Origin: Solea solea
Taxonomy: Eukaryota > Chordata > Actinopteri > Pleuronectiformes > Soleidae
Assembly (NCBI RefSeq): GCF_958295425.1
Contig: NC_081142.1
Span: 17,391,284-17,455,283, forward strand
DNA: 64,000 bases
Direction of reading: 5' to 3'
Shown: one piece after another, positions 27,410 through 40,068 of the stretch
How the letters are laid out: every line of letters begins with the position of its first letter
Position numbering within the stretch: the stretch's first letter is position 1
The notes under the pieces: generated by a model
Told to the model about the DNA's origin: nothing
Seen by the model: only the letters and a program-made list of their open reading frames with translations
The model's database searches: none
Made by a program: the position numbers and the translations under genes

Positions 27410-27445
27410 TATTATTAATAATAATAATAAGAAGAAGAAGAAGAA
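27410..27445. repeat. (TAA)n followed by (GAA)n
   Basis: A trinucleotide tract that switches from TAA to GAA units midway. Confidence 0.85.
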
Positions 27446-27779
27446 TTATAATCAATCATTATAATACATCAGATAATGTTAAAAAAGAAGCTCCTAATGT
27501 TACAATTTGATTCATTTTATCTTCTAATATCATGACTTTCTTCTCATAATATAATGACTTTATTAATATTACGACTTCAGCTTGCCCTAATACTCGTCGT
27601 ATATGATACAACACATTTACGAAACAGCTTGGATTATCCATAAACAATACGTTTAATTTCATTTTTTTCTCTTTTAAATTATTATATGAAAAATGTTCAT
27701 AAAAATTTTACATTTGTGCAGACACAAAATATTTAACTATGTGGTGTTGATGTCTCTCTGTATGTTTTTTTTTTGTCAT

Positions 27780-27868
27780 TCGTTCATTCATCGTCTAGCA
27801 CTTTATCCTCCACATGAGGGTCACGGGGCTGCTGCGAAAGGCGGGGCGAATCCTGGACAGGTCACTTA
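27780..27868 (-). repeat. Retroposon-like dispersed repeat, short terminal copy
   Basis: Contains CACTTTATCCTCCACATGAG, GAAAGGCGGGGCGAATCC and TGGACAGGTCACT, matching the end portion of the copy at 50990-51345 in the same orientation. Confidence 0.6.
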
Positions 27869-29280
27869 ATTATGTAAGCTTTGTTTTCATCAACACAACG
27901 ACTGATTCGGTTGATACTTACTGCACAAACAGGGACTGTGCACGTGTTCTCTTATAGTTATTTCTCACCTTCCCTCCCATGTTGCCTCACAACAAATTGG
28001 CCAAGTCACCACCAGGCCCCATGTCACATGTGCATCAGGATGCAGCCCACTGTCTCCCGCCCCGCTCGGCTCAGCTCAGTTCAGCTCAGCTCTGCGGCCG
28101 GCCTGCAATGATAAGTCACCCAGCCAGCCAGTATTGATCGGGGGTCCTCGAGGCTTATACAAAGGCAAGGAGGGAGGTGACTGATTGTGTTTTACAGAGA
28201 ACATTATCACTCCACTCAACGCAGGAGGGCCGACAGAATTTCCTCGCCCAAGAAATGGAGACGACCACCCGGGCTGGGAGTATATGACTTGACTCACTGA
28301 AGCGCTAAGTCCAATTTGAAAGCCAAATTGTGAGGCTTAGAACAAAGGCGGGAAAAAAGAGGAATGGTTACAGTTTGTCTGGTGATTTTTCTCCCTTTAG
28401 CGTTGACCAGTCCATATAATACTACCATTTCTATTTGCTGAATTTTCTATAAATACATAAAAGACCTAACAAATTGCCTTCTTCTCTACGTGCTCTGCAT
28501 GATTGTGCTTCACAGCCCACACAATAGTAATCTCTGTCAGTGTAACAACAGGTTTTTTTCCCCCTCATTTCTTATTTGTTCTCATATTGGAACAAGTGGC
28601 TGCTGGAAAATTCACCATGTCTCCAACACAATTTAACTGCCTTCTCAGTAATGTCTCATAAGGAACGTATTTTCTTCCAGATTATGTTTGTTTTGTTTTG
28701 TTTTTGTCATGTGTCTCCAACAGTGGCAAGTATATGAGGGACCAATTCTTACTATGATGAGGAGGGGTTGGTGATGACATGACCAGATTGATTGACGACG
28801 GTCTGGTGTGGTTTTAAGGAAAGGATGTTGTGATTCAATGAGGATAGACAGGGGTCTTTTCCCAGTGGTTTTTGTTCCTAATCCGAACCATCTTCATCGT
28901 CAGGAAATGGTTTTCTTCACCCTTATTTCCACCGATAGTGGTTAACACACATCTGTAGACATGTTACATACTTTTAGTTCTGAAAAACATGCTTTTTATG
29001 AAATCTAATTAACAATGCAATGTATTTATGTAATTTCTTTGGAGACAATGTTGTGTAAAATAGCTCTCAGTGACTTTTAACACACTTTTAACAGTGTGAA
29101 ATGATAAATCTACATTATTTATGAAGATTTAACTTATTTATCTCATCCAATTTAGAGGATTTAGTGCAATAGTATAAGTCTTGCCACATTTTTTGTCTGT
29201 TTTTGTCTACTTGCAGAATACAATGTGTTGAGAGCTGCTCACGCTGAATAATCCACAACAAAACAGCAGCCTCAAGATGC

Positions 29281-29328
29281 CTCTCCTCTCCTCTCCTCCC
29301 CTCTCCTCCCCTCTCTTCTCCTCGCCTC
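29281..29328. repeat. Pyrimidine tract of CTCTC and CCCTCTC units
   Basis: Strictly pyrimidine over about 40 bases, arranged in 5- to 10-base units. Confidence 0.85.
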
Positions 29329-30725
29329 CTATCTTCCACGATCATCATATGCCTAAATAAAGCGTGTATTCTCCACAAGTAATCAGGCAAGAGTATCAGG
29401 ATCTAATAGACTCACACAAGCTCCCTTATCAGCCAGGTGCAATCTGAGGCTGCTGCTTAACAAGGAATTAAACATTTTTCCATGCTGCTGCCAGCACTTT
29501 AATTGATTGATGCTAAAAGTTTGGAAAATAAAAGCCGTCAAGCGCGGCGCTGCTTTCCAGGCCCGGTCAGACCCTGCAGAGAGAGAAGCCCTGGATTAGA
29601 AGTGGCAGCTCGCATTTTCAGCATCAAGCGGTCCTGTCATCTCTGCCCAGCCAGGATTTGTGTAGGTGTGTGTGTGTGTGTGCCACGTGTGTGTGTGCCA
29701 CTTCACATGGAGAGCAGCGGCTGAAAGACACATGTACTCGAAATAAGGGAATCAATAGAACACTTAATGAACAATTAGGAGAACAGCTGTAGGCCTGTCA
29801 AACACCCATCTGTACACAGATCTGCTCAGAGAGAGGGAGAGTGAGGCTCTGAGGCTATCGCTTCAGGTCATGTGCAGCCCACCCCCACTTCCCTTCTCTT
29901 TACCTTATGTACATCCATTTACACTTTCTCCCTCTACTCCAAGCTGTGCATGCCAGGCCTATTTTAGCCAAGCAGACCTCCATCTCCTTCCATTGCTCAC
30001 CCCACATTAGCAGGAGAACCCACTAAAGATATGGAAATGGCAGAGGACATCCTTCACGCTCGTGTCAGGGGAGGGTGAAATCGATAAATTTGACAATCCA
30101 TGGCATTTAATTAAAATGGCTGCCGGAAGCTAGGCAGTTTGTTTTTCTGTGTGGGAGCCAGCCCAGCGTTTATTGCTCAAATGAATACATAAGTGTATTC
30201 ATAAGCACCCTGTACATTAAATCCACCTCACTCTTTGAGAGGGGTTAGGGGGGCCTTTCAACTTTCAAACCTGAGCAAGCACCCGGACAGATGAATTAAT
30301 ATCTCCTGTGACTTTTAACGTATTCTTGATGCATAAAGAGATATCCTCCTCAACGAGGGCACTGACAAATGAACGTCAGCCACAGTCAGCTCTCCTGATT
30401 TGCCTGTCTGTGACAGTGGTGACCTTCTGTGCCAGTCGGGACGAAAAATAGTCAACAGTAAACGCACACTGACAGAGGTGCCGGATAGATTAGTTCAGCC
30501 TTCATCTGGGCATCGTAAGTTTTTTACGTGTAGATCAGCAGGATATGACTGACAGCTATTACGCTTAACTAAGCGCGTGGATCTGAGGAGAGGGGAGCAT
30601 GAGGATGGGCAGAGTCTGATAATTGACCTTGTGCAGCCTCTCAGTCGTTCTTTATTAAAACTTCATTTAAAGAAGAACAACCCCGGGTGCTGAAGACTCT
30701 TTATCTCCGACTCCCTCCGCAGCCT

Positions 30726-30750
30726 TAATGGATTACATAGGAATCCATTA
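30726..30750. repeat. Inverted repeat with homeodomain words
   Basis: TAATGGATT, spacer ACATAGG, AATCCATTA. The left arm runs into a bicoid/Otx-type GGATTA and both outer edges are TAAT/ATTA. This may be a dimeric homeodomain site or chance. Confidence 0.6.
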
Positions 30751-30990
30751 TGCATTCCACACAAGAAAAGAGTAGCGACCAAGACCTGCTTAAAAATATA
30801 TTTTTAGTACTGGAAATTAATGTGTTCACAGAAGCTACTGAATCATTTTAAATGTTCTTTTTTAGTATATTAGGTATATGTGTTGAAAAGACCTATATTT
30901 CAATGAGGCTGTGGGCCCAGCAGTGCAAGAGTAATGGGCGTGTTAATTTATTCATGATTTTAGCTGTGTCGTTACATGCTTTTTTTCTCT

Positions 30991-31003
30991 CCCCCCCCCC
31001 CCC
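30991..31003. repeat. Poly-C run
   Basis: Thirteen consecutive C bases after a CT-rich lead. Confidence 0.85.
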
Positions 31004-31163
31004 GTGGTTGTTATCGTATTGTTTAATAGTGTATACTATGTGCTTTGAAATCAATGTTGTTGTGGAACACCTCTCTCATACACTTCTATGTCTCGCTAAA
31101 TTTGAACATCAACAAGGACGAAATAATACGCATGCCTTTATGAGACCTTTTTAGTTGTCCGGC

Positions 31164-31170
<7 letters not shown>

Positions 31171-31197
<27 letters not shown>
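31171..31197. repeat. (CA)n microsatellite
   Basis: Uninterrupted CA repeat, about 13 units. Confidence 0.9.
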
Positions 31198-32225
31198 CCC
31201 TTCTCTGCTCTCTGCTGCGACAACCTACAGACTATATTTAGGTCTCATGGTCTCTGTGCATTTCATAATCCACAGACTAGTTTTAAACCTTGCTTGTATC
31301 TGCTGAGCAACTCTGTAAAGGTCCTGCATGGAAATAAAGCTGTGAAGCTGGTTTCACTGTAAAGCTACGGTGGATGTATTGCCACTTCGGTGTTTGGCAG
31401 AAAGCTGTCTGAGAAGAATGGAGCTCATTAGACCATTTTCATAGCAGACATTTTAGCAGGAGGTTGCAGACAAAGCACAGGTTTAATTAATGGCGTTATT
31501 ATTAATGGCTGCTGCGTTACAGTTAGTGTAGCTGTTCCAGCTCGTGGGCCTCACTGTTACGTGCTGATACGTTTATGGAAGATGACCACGGTTGGTGTTG
31601 TTATATTGCTATGCATTTTTAGTTAAAATGTTCAGTGAACATTGATTCTTTTCATGTTGTGACACTTTTAAGTGTCTGATTATACCAAAAAATGGCAAAT
31701 CCTGTCCCAATTCACTTCCGTATACTGTAAGTAGTTGTATACAGAGACAGGTTACTGCATTTGAAACAGCAAGTTTAATTTTCTCCACCTAAGCTTTTCT
31801 GTGTCCACTGAGAGCTGCACCTGGACGTCCCACAGTTCATTTCATAATAAAATGAGGGTCCACATTGGTCTGACATCTACTGGTCCTGATCCTACATTCC
31901 ATTCCATTCCAAAAGTACATTGTGCATGCCCAGTCAATGCATAGTCATGTGGTCACACATTTTGGGGATGTATGCAGTCATCTGGATGTGGTCTGTGTAT
32001 ATTTTAAGTACGATAGCAGATCGCAGCCAACTGGTGGACGTGGAAGCTCTGAATTTGTCCTACGATTGTCCACTTGTTATCACACGCTCAGTCGTCAGTA
32101 CTGTCAGAATGTTTGGCAGCTGCCTCAGTGCTGCAAATTAATATGTGCGACTTCACCCAGACGTTAATCAGTGTTTGTTAATCAGGTGTTGAGAGAGGAA
32201 CCGTCTTTTATGCAACTATCTTTCT

Positions 32226-32232
<7 letters not shown>

Positions 32233-32262
<30 letters not shown>
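32233..32262. repeat. (CA)n microsatellite
   Basis: Uninterrupted CA repeat, about 15 units. Confidence 0.9.
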
Positions 32263-32268
<6 letters not shown>

Positions 32269-32704
32269 CGTCGGCACACTCGCACAGACTCCAGCTTGAA
32301 TATTTGCCTTGGACAATGGTCCACTCGTTGTCCACTCAAGAGTTTCAAAATACAGAATGATTACAAGGTGTATCATTTTTTGCAATTCTAATTTCTGCGA
32401 TATTAAAAGGTTAGACTGCACCATTAGAATGACTGTGAGCACAGGTGCTGATTAAGTTGATTCACTGAGGCAATTACAGCCAGATCCCCTTTAATTACTG
32501 TGGGTTTTATTGCAACTGCGTGATAATGGTGCACAGGGCCTGCAGGAGTTTGAGATGGAGATGAGATTGCAAAGTATCGCACGCAGACACAAATCTGCAG
32601 GATGGAGATCTCTCTCTTTCTCTCTCACACACACGCACACACAGAGGTTTGTGCAGCTATTCTTCTCAGGACACTGCACTGACTTTCATTTGTTTGGACA
32701 GCAT

Positions 32705-32900
32705 AAACAAAGCGTTATCCCTAACCAAAACCATAACCAGTTAATGCCTAACCCAAACCTTAACTTGACCACAATTCAGATTTCAACCCTAAACTTAACC
32801 AGTTCTTCAGAAATTCGGTTTTGCCCCATCAGAACCAGGTTTCTGTCTTCATGAGGACTCCTCGTCATGACAAGGTCACTGTGAAGGCCAGAAAACAACC
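32705..32900 (+). repeat. CCTAACC-type dispersed repeat, copy 1
   Basis: Contains ATCCCTAACCAAAACCATAA, then CTTAACCAGTTCTTCAG, then CATGAGGACTCCTCGTCATG and ACAAGGTCACTGTGAAGGCC. This is a recognisable teleost interspersed repeat often bordered by CA/GT tracts; (CA)n occurs just upstream at about 32626-32642. A copy on the opposite strand lies in atg4c intron 1. Confidence 0.55.
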
Positions 32901-33238
32901 CAGAGAGATAACAAATAGCAGTGTGCACAAAGAGCAATATGCATTCATAGAATAAAAGAAGAGAAAAGGAAAAAAAAGACAGCTTTTTGTCACTGTTTCT
33001 CTTGATTTATCTCCACACACACACATACACACCCGGCGTCATTAAGCAGAAGCATTGAAGAATTCTAACGTGACACAATTTACAGGCCACAGCATGGCAG
33101 AGACTGATGGAAGTCACAATCCAAGAGTCAGGGAGCGCTGAGTGTGTGGTGGAATATATACACTCCCTAAACCCATAGCATGTCCTGCCACACACGTTTA
33201 GAGACAGGCTGACACCCTCCTCACCTCCACCTCCCACT

Positions 33239-33242
<4 letters not shown>

Positions 33243-33271
<29 letters not shown>
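33243..33271. repeat. (CA)n microsatellite
   Basis: Uninterrupted CA repeat, about 14 units. Confidence 0.9.
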
Positions 33272-33275
<4 letters not shown>

Positions 33276-33505
33276 TACCCTGCTCAACACAGGCATGCAA
33301 TAAGAAGCAAGTCGACAGCTACACAGCAGGCAATATCCCCTGCCTTCAGCCTTGGTGCCTGTTTCGGATGCATCTGGTTAGTAAAAGCTGACAGAGGGCC
33401 GGCCATGCCTCAGAGGACAGCAGAATGAGGAATTTCGGCATTCTTGCACATCACCTCCGAGATGCAGGAAACACACACAGGCGTGCCCCAGCCTCCATCA
33501 CACAT

Positions 33506-33515
33506 GCACACACAT

Positions 33516-33546
<31 letters not shown>
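33506..33546. repeat. (CA)n microsatellite
   Basis: CA repeat with one TG interruption, about 240 bp from the tract at 33243. Confidence 0.9.
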
Positions 33547-33547
<1 letters not shown>

Positions 33548-33884
33548 CACCTCTGATGTGCTCCCTAAGATTCCCTGTCACCAGGAATGAAAATCCAAAG
33601 AGGCACACACATCCGTTATCTAAATGTTAACTCCAGTGCCCTTCTTGTTGTCACAGCCGGCCAAGGTAAGCCAACACTAGGTGAGGAGCTTCACTTTGGG
33701 CCTGTGCTGTGGTCCATGCCTCTGAGTAGAAGGAGAGGAGCTTATTCAAACAGAAGAGGAGGGCGTTCTGTGTTTACACGTTTGGTATAATTCGTAGCAT
33801 TGTGTGACTATTGTGTCACATATAAATGTTGTGGTTTATGACTTATTCTTAACTGATTCGTTCATGATATTTTGATGTGGTTAA

Positions 33885-34440
33885 AGATGTAGGGAGTAAC
33901 TTTTTAAGCATTATTAAGTATCAGGTTGGAAAGTAGTCAAGTACTTTTATTCTCGTTTTTGTAATTGAGTAGGTTTTTTTGTCTAACTAGAAGTACTGTA
34001 CTTTGTTACATTTTAAATCACATCTGTTGCTGACAAAAAAAATGTTGGCTTGAATTAAAAAAAATCAAATCAAATAAAAAAACATTCATGCACTGGAGAC
34101 TTTGGCAGTGAATGATGAGGGCAGGTGAATTTGCAGTAATTAAGTTCCCTGAGTGAGAAAGTAAAAGCATTTGTGACCTTTGACCCATGTTGACTGATAC
34201 ATTATGCGTTTACGTATTTTATTTTGTCAGCACTTTCATTGTAAAGGTTTGCTTTTATTTCAAAACACTTCATGTGAGATTTGTGTCCCCTTGTCCTTTT
34301 TACTCGACACAAGAAAGAACCCCAAAAAGTAAGATACAAGCTACTTTTTTAGTTTAACTTAGAGTAGAGTAACTTTTACCAGTACTTTTACTGAAGTAAT
34401 ATTTGATCAAAATAGTGGTACATTTACTTACTGTTAAATA
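33885..34440. repeat. Degenerate dispersed DNA repeat rich in AGTACTTTTACT words
   Basis: The left part has AGTCAAGTACTTTTATTCTC and the right part CCAGTACTTTTACTGAAGTA, with TTACATTTTAAATCA between. This pattern is common in fish genomes and probably reflects an old non-autonomous transposon. Boundaries are approximate. Confidence 0.45.
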
Positions 34441-37400
34441 TCTGTTTGATTCAAATCATTATCAAGTGAGTTCAATGCTGATTAGGCCTCTCACCTCCAC
34501 ACGACTCTGTCATATAGGTGGTGTTTAGATCTTGTGTCACCCAAAGACATCCCCACGTTTCACCTGGGAAGTGATTCTTTTCACTTCGATTTTTTATAGA
34601 AATGGATTCAAGCAATGTACAACAACACAGAGGAATTAACATTTTAAAAAACGCCCCCAAGGACTTTGTTCCAGAGAAACATCTTGTCAATATACAGTAA
34701 GAACTTTTTTGTTGTACAAATCAAATGAGTGGAAATGTTTTGCCAAGCTCAGTCTCTCTTGAAAGAGCGTAACTTGGGACGATTCCTGAAACATCCAGCA
34801 TGAGCAAGTTGACGACCAACTGACCCAGTATGTACAGTAGGCCATATGTACATGGTAGAGACAGAAAACCCGCTCCTGTCCTGTGTACTGCTGATTAATC
34901 ACAGCGTCATGACATCTGTCTGGCTTCAGCCCAGAAGAGATGTGTGAGGCATGCAATGCCTCAGCACTTCTGCAGGAGTTCCTATGCAGGCAGGCAGGCG
35001 GGGGGGGGGGGGGCATAGGAGGAGACGGGTGGAGACAAGTGGACAGTTGCGTGGACAGACTTGAGACTCTGAATGCAGTCTGATGCAGCACCGGCACTAT
35101 TTACGCTCCGACGGCTGCGGGATCTGGGAGCCGGATATATTTAGCCGCCTAGAGATATCACGTCGAGATGAGATTTCAAAGTGAAGTACCTGTTTGAAGA
35201 TGCATGGCATTCCACAATGGTGGGCAAGGGCTACTGGGAATAAATCTAGCACCCCCTACACCTGGTGTGAAGAAAGGGAGGGAGTGTGACACCTAAGATT
35301 TAGAATGACTTCCACACAAGCTGTACATGTGTAAACTACACGCTCATCCATATAAATTTACACACTGCTTATGAATGGAGAGGAGCAGACATCACTTTTT
35401 AGCCGTTAAAGGCTTCACTCACACAAACACACACACATACACAGTGCATATTGCATTTCCCCTCCGCGTCTTATCCTTTTTGTTAAATCTAATTCCCTCA
35501 ATGTTCCCGGTGTCATCCATCATGGTCTGATATTGGCTGGAGGAAATCCTGAGAACCCACGGGGGTGAAGGGGAATAGAAATGACACTCGGTGGAACTAT
35601 CACAGTCGTCTTCCTCGGCATCGTTAATTGACACAAATTTGATAATATCGTCATGGAAAAGGAAACTGTTTTATATGTTGACACTGTGTGCACGACACTC
35701 ATAGAGATTATGACACCGCACACACACACACACAGAGCTGAGAATATGTGTCTCGTTCACAGGCCTGGAGGGAAGCTGAGGCTGTTACGAACATCATATT
35801 ATTACTGTTGTAACCGACATAATACATCCATATGAACTTCTCATTGTGCTTGCGTTTGTTTGTTTTGCTTTTTATTTTATTTTATATCCACTTTTTCCAT
35901 TTCTGTCACTTTCCAATTAAAGAACTCAACCTAAATAACTTTTATGGCCCAACTTGTTTGTGTATGAACCCGTTGTAGCTAGTGTATGATATTACTTTTA
36001 TTCCTTTTGCCAACTGATTCCTATAAAGCAGTGTTAACCCAACTTTTATGTGGGGATGATGAACTATTGCAACCCAATTTACAATTTTGCAGCAAATGTG
36101 TGCATACTGCCATTTCTGTAACACCTATTATTATTTCGAATAGGTAAACCAGATATTTCCAATTGTCTTTTACATGTTATTTTAAAATACACAAATACAT
36201 CTTTAAAAAAAGGCTGAAGAAAAGAGGAAAAGGTGTGTGTCCTGACCCAATTTCATGGGAATGACTCCTTTAAAGACTTCATCCTAAAAAGCAAGGTCCT
36301 CCTAGAGGTGACAACAAAATCAAATCTTTATTGGGCAACTTCATATTGACCCACTCACACAACCTATATCCACCCAAGAGTGGTGTGGATCTCATTGTAA
36401 TGAATTTGCCAGGGTGCAGATTAGATTTTCAGTAATCTGCAATATCAGTGACACTTCAGGCAGCTGTGTTAAATGACAGGACATGGTATACATATCTGTG
36501 TGTGTGTGAGAGAAGAGAGAGAAATCAGCTTGCTTTGTAAAGCTATATCACCCTCGCCTCACTGCATTTCCCCTGAGCCTGTGACTCATTAATCAAATAT
36601 TCATACATGCCTTGTAAATACATGAAGAACACATTCAACCCTGGGGGCGCTCTTTGCCCCAAAGCACAAATGCTCTTTCATGTTTTTCGGACAAAAATCC
36701 CCAAATGTCTCGTCCCCATCCCCTCGCCTCCCTCCTGTCCATTCAATCATTCCTCTCCCTTTCCATCGTCCAAAGCTGGAGAATGTCACTGCTGCTTTGC
36801 TCCTGCATACTTGATGTTCCCGCTTTGTCCACACAGCCAGTCGGCCGTCCATTTAAGAAAAAAAAGAAAAACTTAGATGGACACACGGATCAGACAAGGG
36901 ATCTAAATGATGCCATTATGTGCTTAGCCGTTGCTTTTTCCGTGGCAGAGAACAGACGGAGGATTCTTCTAACTTTCTGTCCGTCCATCCGTCCTCACCC
37001 TTGCCCTGGCTCCGACACAGAGCACAGTCCCCTCCTTTAAAAAGCACGGCTCATCATAATACAAGAATTTGTATTGTACAGGAAAACAGTCCAGCATAGC
37101 TCATACTAAGGGGGCAACAGATAGATTATCCATGGTAACAGAGCTTTGCACACAAGGATATTTTCTTTTCCTCACAGAGGAACACAATCGCTGCCAGTGT
37201 CAGCGGGTCACATTTTTTCCGGTCCCTGGTTAATGGGCTGTAGAGATGGTTAGCACGTACGATTAGTTTTAATCTGCTACATTTGACTGGAAGAGAAAGG
37301 GATTGAATGCAATGCAGCACACCAGTGAGGTTTGTATTTACCACAGAAAATGAAGCAAACTATTTTTTTTTTTCTTGTATTCTGCTTCAGAGTCACTTGA

Positions 37401-37993
37401 GATTCTTTGTGAGTGAAACAAACCCAAAAGACAAAAGTTGATTAAGAAAGTCAAATGTTTTTACTTTATTCAGCTTCTCCAACCAACAGCATGAGAAACA
37501 TCTTTTTGGATTTGTTGAGATTAATTTTTGAAAGTTAACTTAAAAAACCAAAAACATGCAGGTCATTGTGATGCAGGAAACCACAGGAGAAAAAATAAAT
37601 CAGTCTGAAAACCTCAGTGTTTCTTGAAGTGATGGATTAAAGTGCATGGGTTTTGTTGCTTTTACGTGTATCCAAGAGTGCCTCTTCCCTTCTGCTTTAT
37701 TAAAGTAAAGTTATTGTAAAGTGTGCTAGGGAATATGAATGAGGGAATACATTTGATGAAATATTCAAAAACGCACAATGAAACATCGGGAAATCCCCGT
37801 TAGAAAAAGTAAGATCTCAGAAATGCTTTAAATGAAATGGCTAAATTCTTTTAGTTTTAGACAACATACCAACAAGTAGTAGTAATAATAATATTAGGAT
37901 TAATGAGTACTATTTCCCTTTGCTACTGCAGTTCCTTGAATCTAATCTGTTCTTTAATTATGCAACTTTAAACGTTGTTTTATAAACTGCATG
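34441..37993. other. Gene desert, segment 6
   Basis: No exon accepted. Frames of 136 codons (34687-35097, minus) and 128 codons (36654-37040, plus) have compositions dominated by simple sequence and no family resemblance. 36540-36640 has a repeat-free, homeodomain-word-rich look. Confidence 0.4.
35000..35013. repeat. Poly-G run
   Basis: Fourteen G bases following CAGG units. Confidence 0.85.
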
Positions 37994-37995
37994 TA

Positions 37996-38266
37996 CAGTA
38001 CTGTGCAAAGGTCTCAGTGCACCACCAGCTTTGTTGTTTTTCTGTGATCATTGGCATTTGTACTGGAATAATGTGACTGAAAGTTGTCTGATATATGAAG
38101 GAGCTGTCAACGAGTAAAGCTCATGTATGTCTTGAATAAACCTGGTGTAAAATACCTTTTTCACAGCAGATATTTGTCAAAAATGATTCAGAAATAATTA
38201 TATGGTCATTATAGCATTGCTTAAACAACAAATCTAATGGTGGCCTAAGACTCTTGCACAGTACTA
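37996..38266. mobile_element. Tc1/mariner-like MITE, 271 bp
   Basis: Flanked by TA dinucleotides at 37994-37995 and 38267-38268. Imperfect terminal inverted repeats of about 28 bp: the left begins CAGTACTGTGCAAAGGTCTC and the right, read inward on the minus strand, TAGTACTGTGCAAGAGTCTT. The interior is AT-rich with no coding capacity. It sits about 830 bp downstream of the atg4c stop codon. Confidence 0.72.
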
Positions 38267-38789
38267 TAGTCAGTACAGTGCATATTACATGAAGCATCCT
38301 ATTGTAAATAGGTTAATTCATAACAGATTGTGCTTAGTGAGGTGCAGCAGAATACGTCATTACATCTGTCACATTTTTTAAAGTCAAAATTAATACTACT
38401 CAAAAAAAAAAACACACGCAAAGAAAAGCCCACAATTGTAATAATATCCCATAACACCATCATATATTATTGCTCTATTTAGTGTGAATAAAAAAATTAA
38501 GAAATGAAGGGTGTACTTTAAAGAACGTGCTTGTTCTTTTGAGGCGTCTCCAACGGGAGAGGAATTAATCTGTTTTAATGAAATGTTGTGATGACATGGC
38601 ATCTGAGATCTGTTAACAGTACTTGATAAACTCTTCTTGAAATACTACAGGTGTATTATTTAAACATTTAAAAGTGAGCCACCACAGATAGTTTGAGTAA
38701 TATCTGACACCATCATCCTTGAATTTACTAAGTATGGCAACAGGAGGGTGCTAAATTAAACTGAGCAATCATTATAAGCAAACACCTTT

Positions 38790-38795
38790 TTTATT
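38790..38795 (-). terminator. Candidate atg4c polyadenylation signal
   Basis: AATAAA on the minus strand, about 300 nt downstream of the atg4c stop codon (39098-39100). It is the nearest canonical hexamer I noticed; a shorter 3' end using a variant hexamer is possible. Confidence 0.4.
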
Positions 38796-39097
38796 ATTAC
38801 TCTTTTTACCAAATACCCCAAAATCTGGTGTTAACATTATAAATATAAACACTGGTGCAAAATGAAATGTTCCCCTAGACTAAATGCTTTTCTTTCCTCA
38901 GTGAGTGTATAAAAATGTTAGGTAATTAAATTCAGCAGAGCACCAACAATGTCTTCCATTCCACATTACCAGGCAACTAGCTAACAGCAGTCTGAACAAT
39001 TGTTTAGCAACAAAGTTTCCCAGATAACATATAAGGTCAGTCTTGAACAGGAGGGCTCTGGATCCTGAGCAGTCTCAGAGTCTCTTAAACAGCGCTG

Positions 39098-40025
39098 TCA
39101 AAGCAGCACAAAGTCCCCAGCAGTGGTGACCGTTCTCCTCGGGTCACGGATGAAGGGCCATTCTCTCTTCTCTGGGGTCAGGCTGGCTGACAGGTCATAA
39201 TCTCTGCCATGACCTTGCATGAAAGTGAACGCTGGGTATTTCTCCTTCGCTGACGGCTGCAGCACCTGGAACAAGAGGAGTGTTACACCACAATGTACAT
39301 TTTTGCTACAGTGTTAGGTTAATTTTTATACACGGAAATAAAGTAGCAACATTTATTGATCCCGTTGCGTGTTGTAGCCGAGTATCCCTCACCTTGAGTG
39401 AATTGGAGAATCTATGTAGCCTTCAGTGAGCTTTAAAACTCAAAAGAAATTATAAAAACACAGTGTCCCTGATATAAACGCAAAAGGCTCATTCTGGGAT
39501 AATGAAAAACAACAGTTCTTACAAATAGGTGATAGAATGCTGATGAAGGAATTAAGATCAATTATCTTCAATTTCTGCCTTTACTTTACAAATTGGACCT
39601 TTAAAGGAGGGAACATTGGTTTACAGTGTCTTCCCCGTGGACTCACTGGTAAGTAAGCAGCTGAGAAGTGAGTCATATTCGTGGCTAAATGGTGCCACCT
39701 ACTGGTCATCCATTATACTGACACAACACTCATCATTAAACATAACATACAGTTGTTGATTTACAGTAATTAAAAATAATAATAATAGACTTTATAAAAT
39801 GGCTGATACATGTGTGACATTTGTGGCGTGATTTTTTAGGATTTGCATCCCTCACCTTTGACAGCTCTTGGCTGATTCTCTCGTAGTCTTGGACACTTCG
39901 AGAGTAGAAACCTATGGTGCAGCTTGGGTCCATCTTATTGAAAGGCATCTTCTTTGGTGAGGGGCAGTGATATGACTTGACAAAGAGAGATAAAAAATAC
40001 ATTATCTTATATATACATATATATT

Positions 40026-40068
<43 letters not shown>

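Larger units (their letters stand above)
27869..32704. other. Gene desert, segment 5
   Basis: No exon recognised. 30000-30760 is a long repeat-free stretch with many TAAT/ATTA words and the inverted repeat at 30726-30750; it is a candidate enhancer block. The rest is microsatellites and unremarkable sequence. Confidence 0.4.

Noticed and set aside
34687..35097. 136-codon minus-strand open frame, the longest in the desert
   Set aside because: Its middle is proline runs from a poly-G/CAGG tract, there is no family resemblance, and no splice partners are visible. A frame of this length is expected by chance in about 39 kb.
36654..37040. 128-codon plus-strand open frame
   Set aside because: Passes through a poly-A/lysine stretch and overlaps other frames in both directions; no coding signal.
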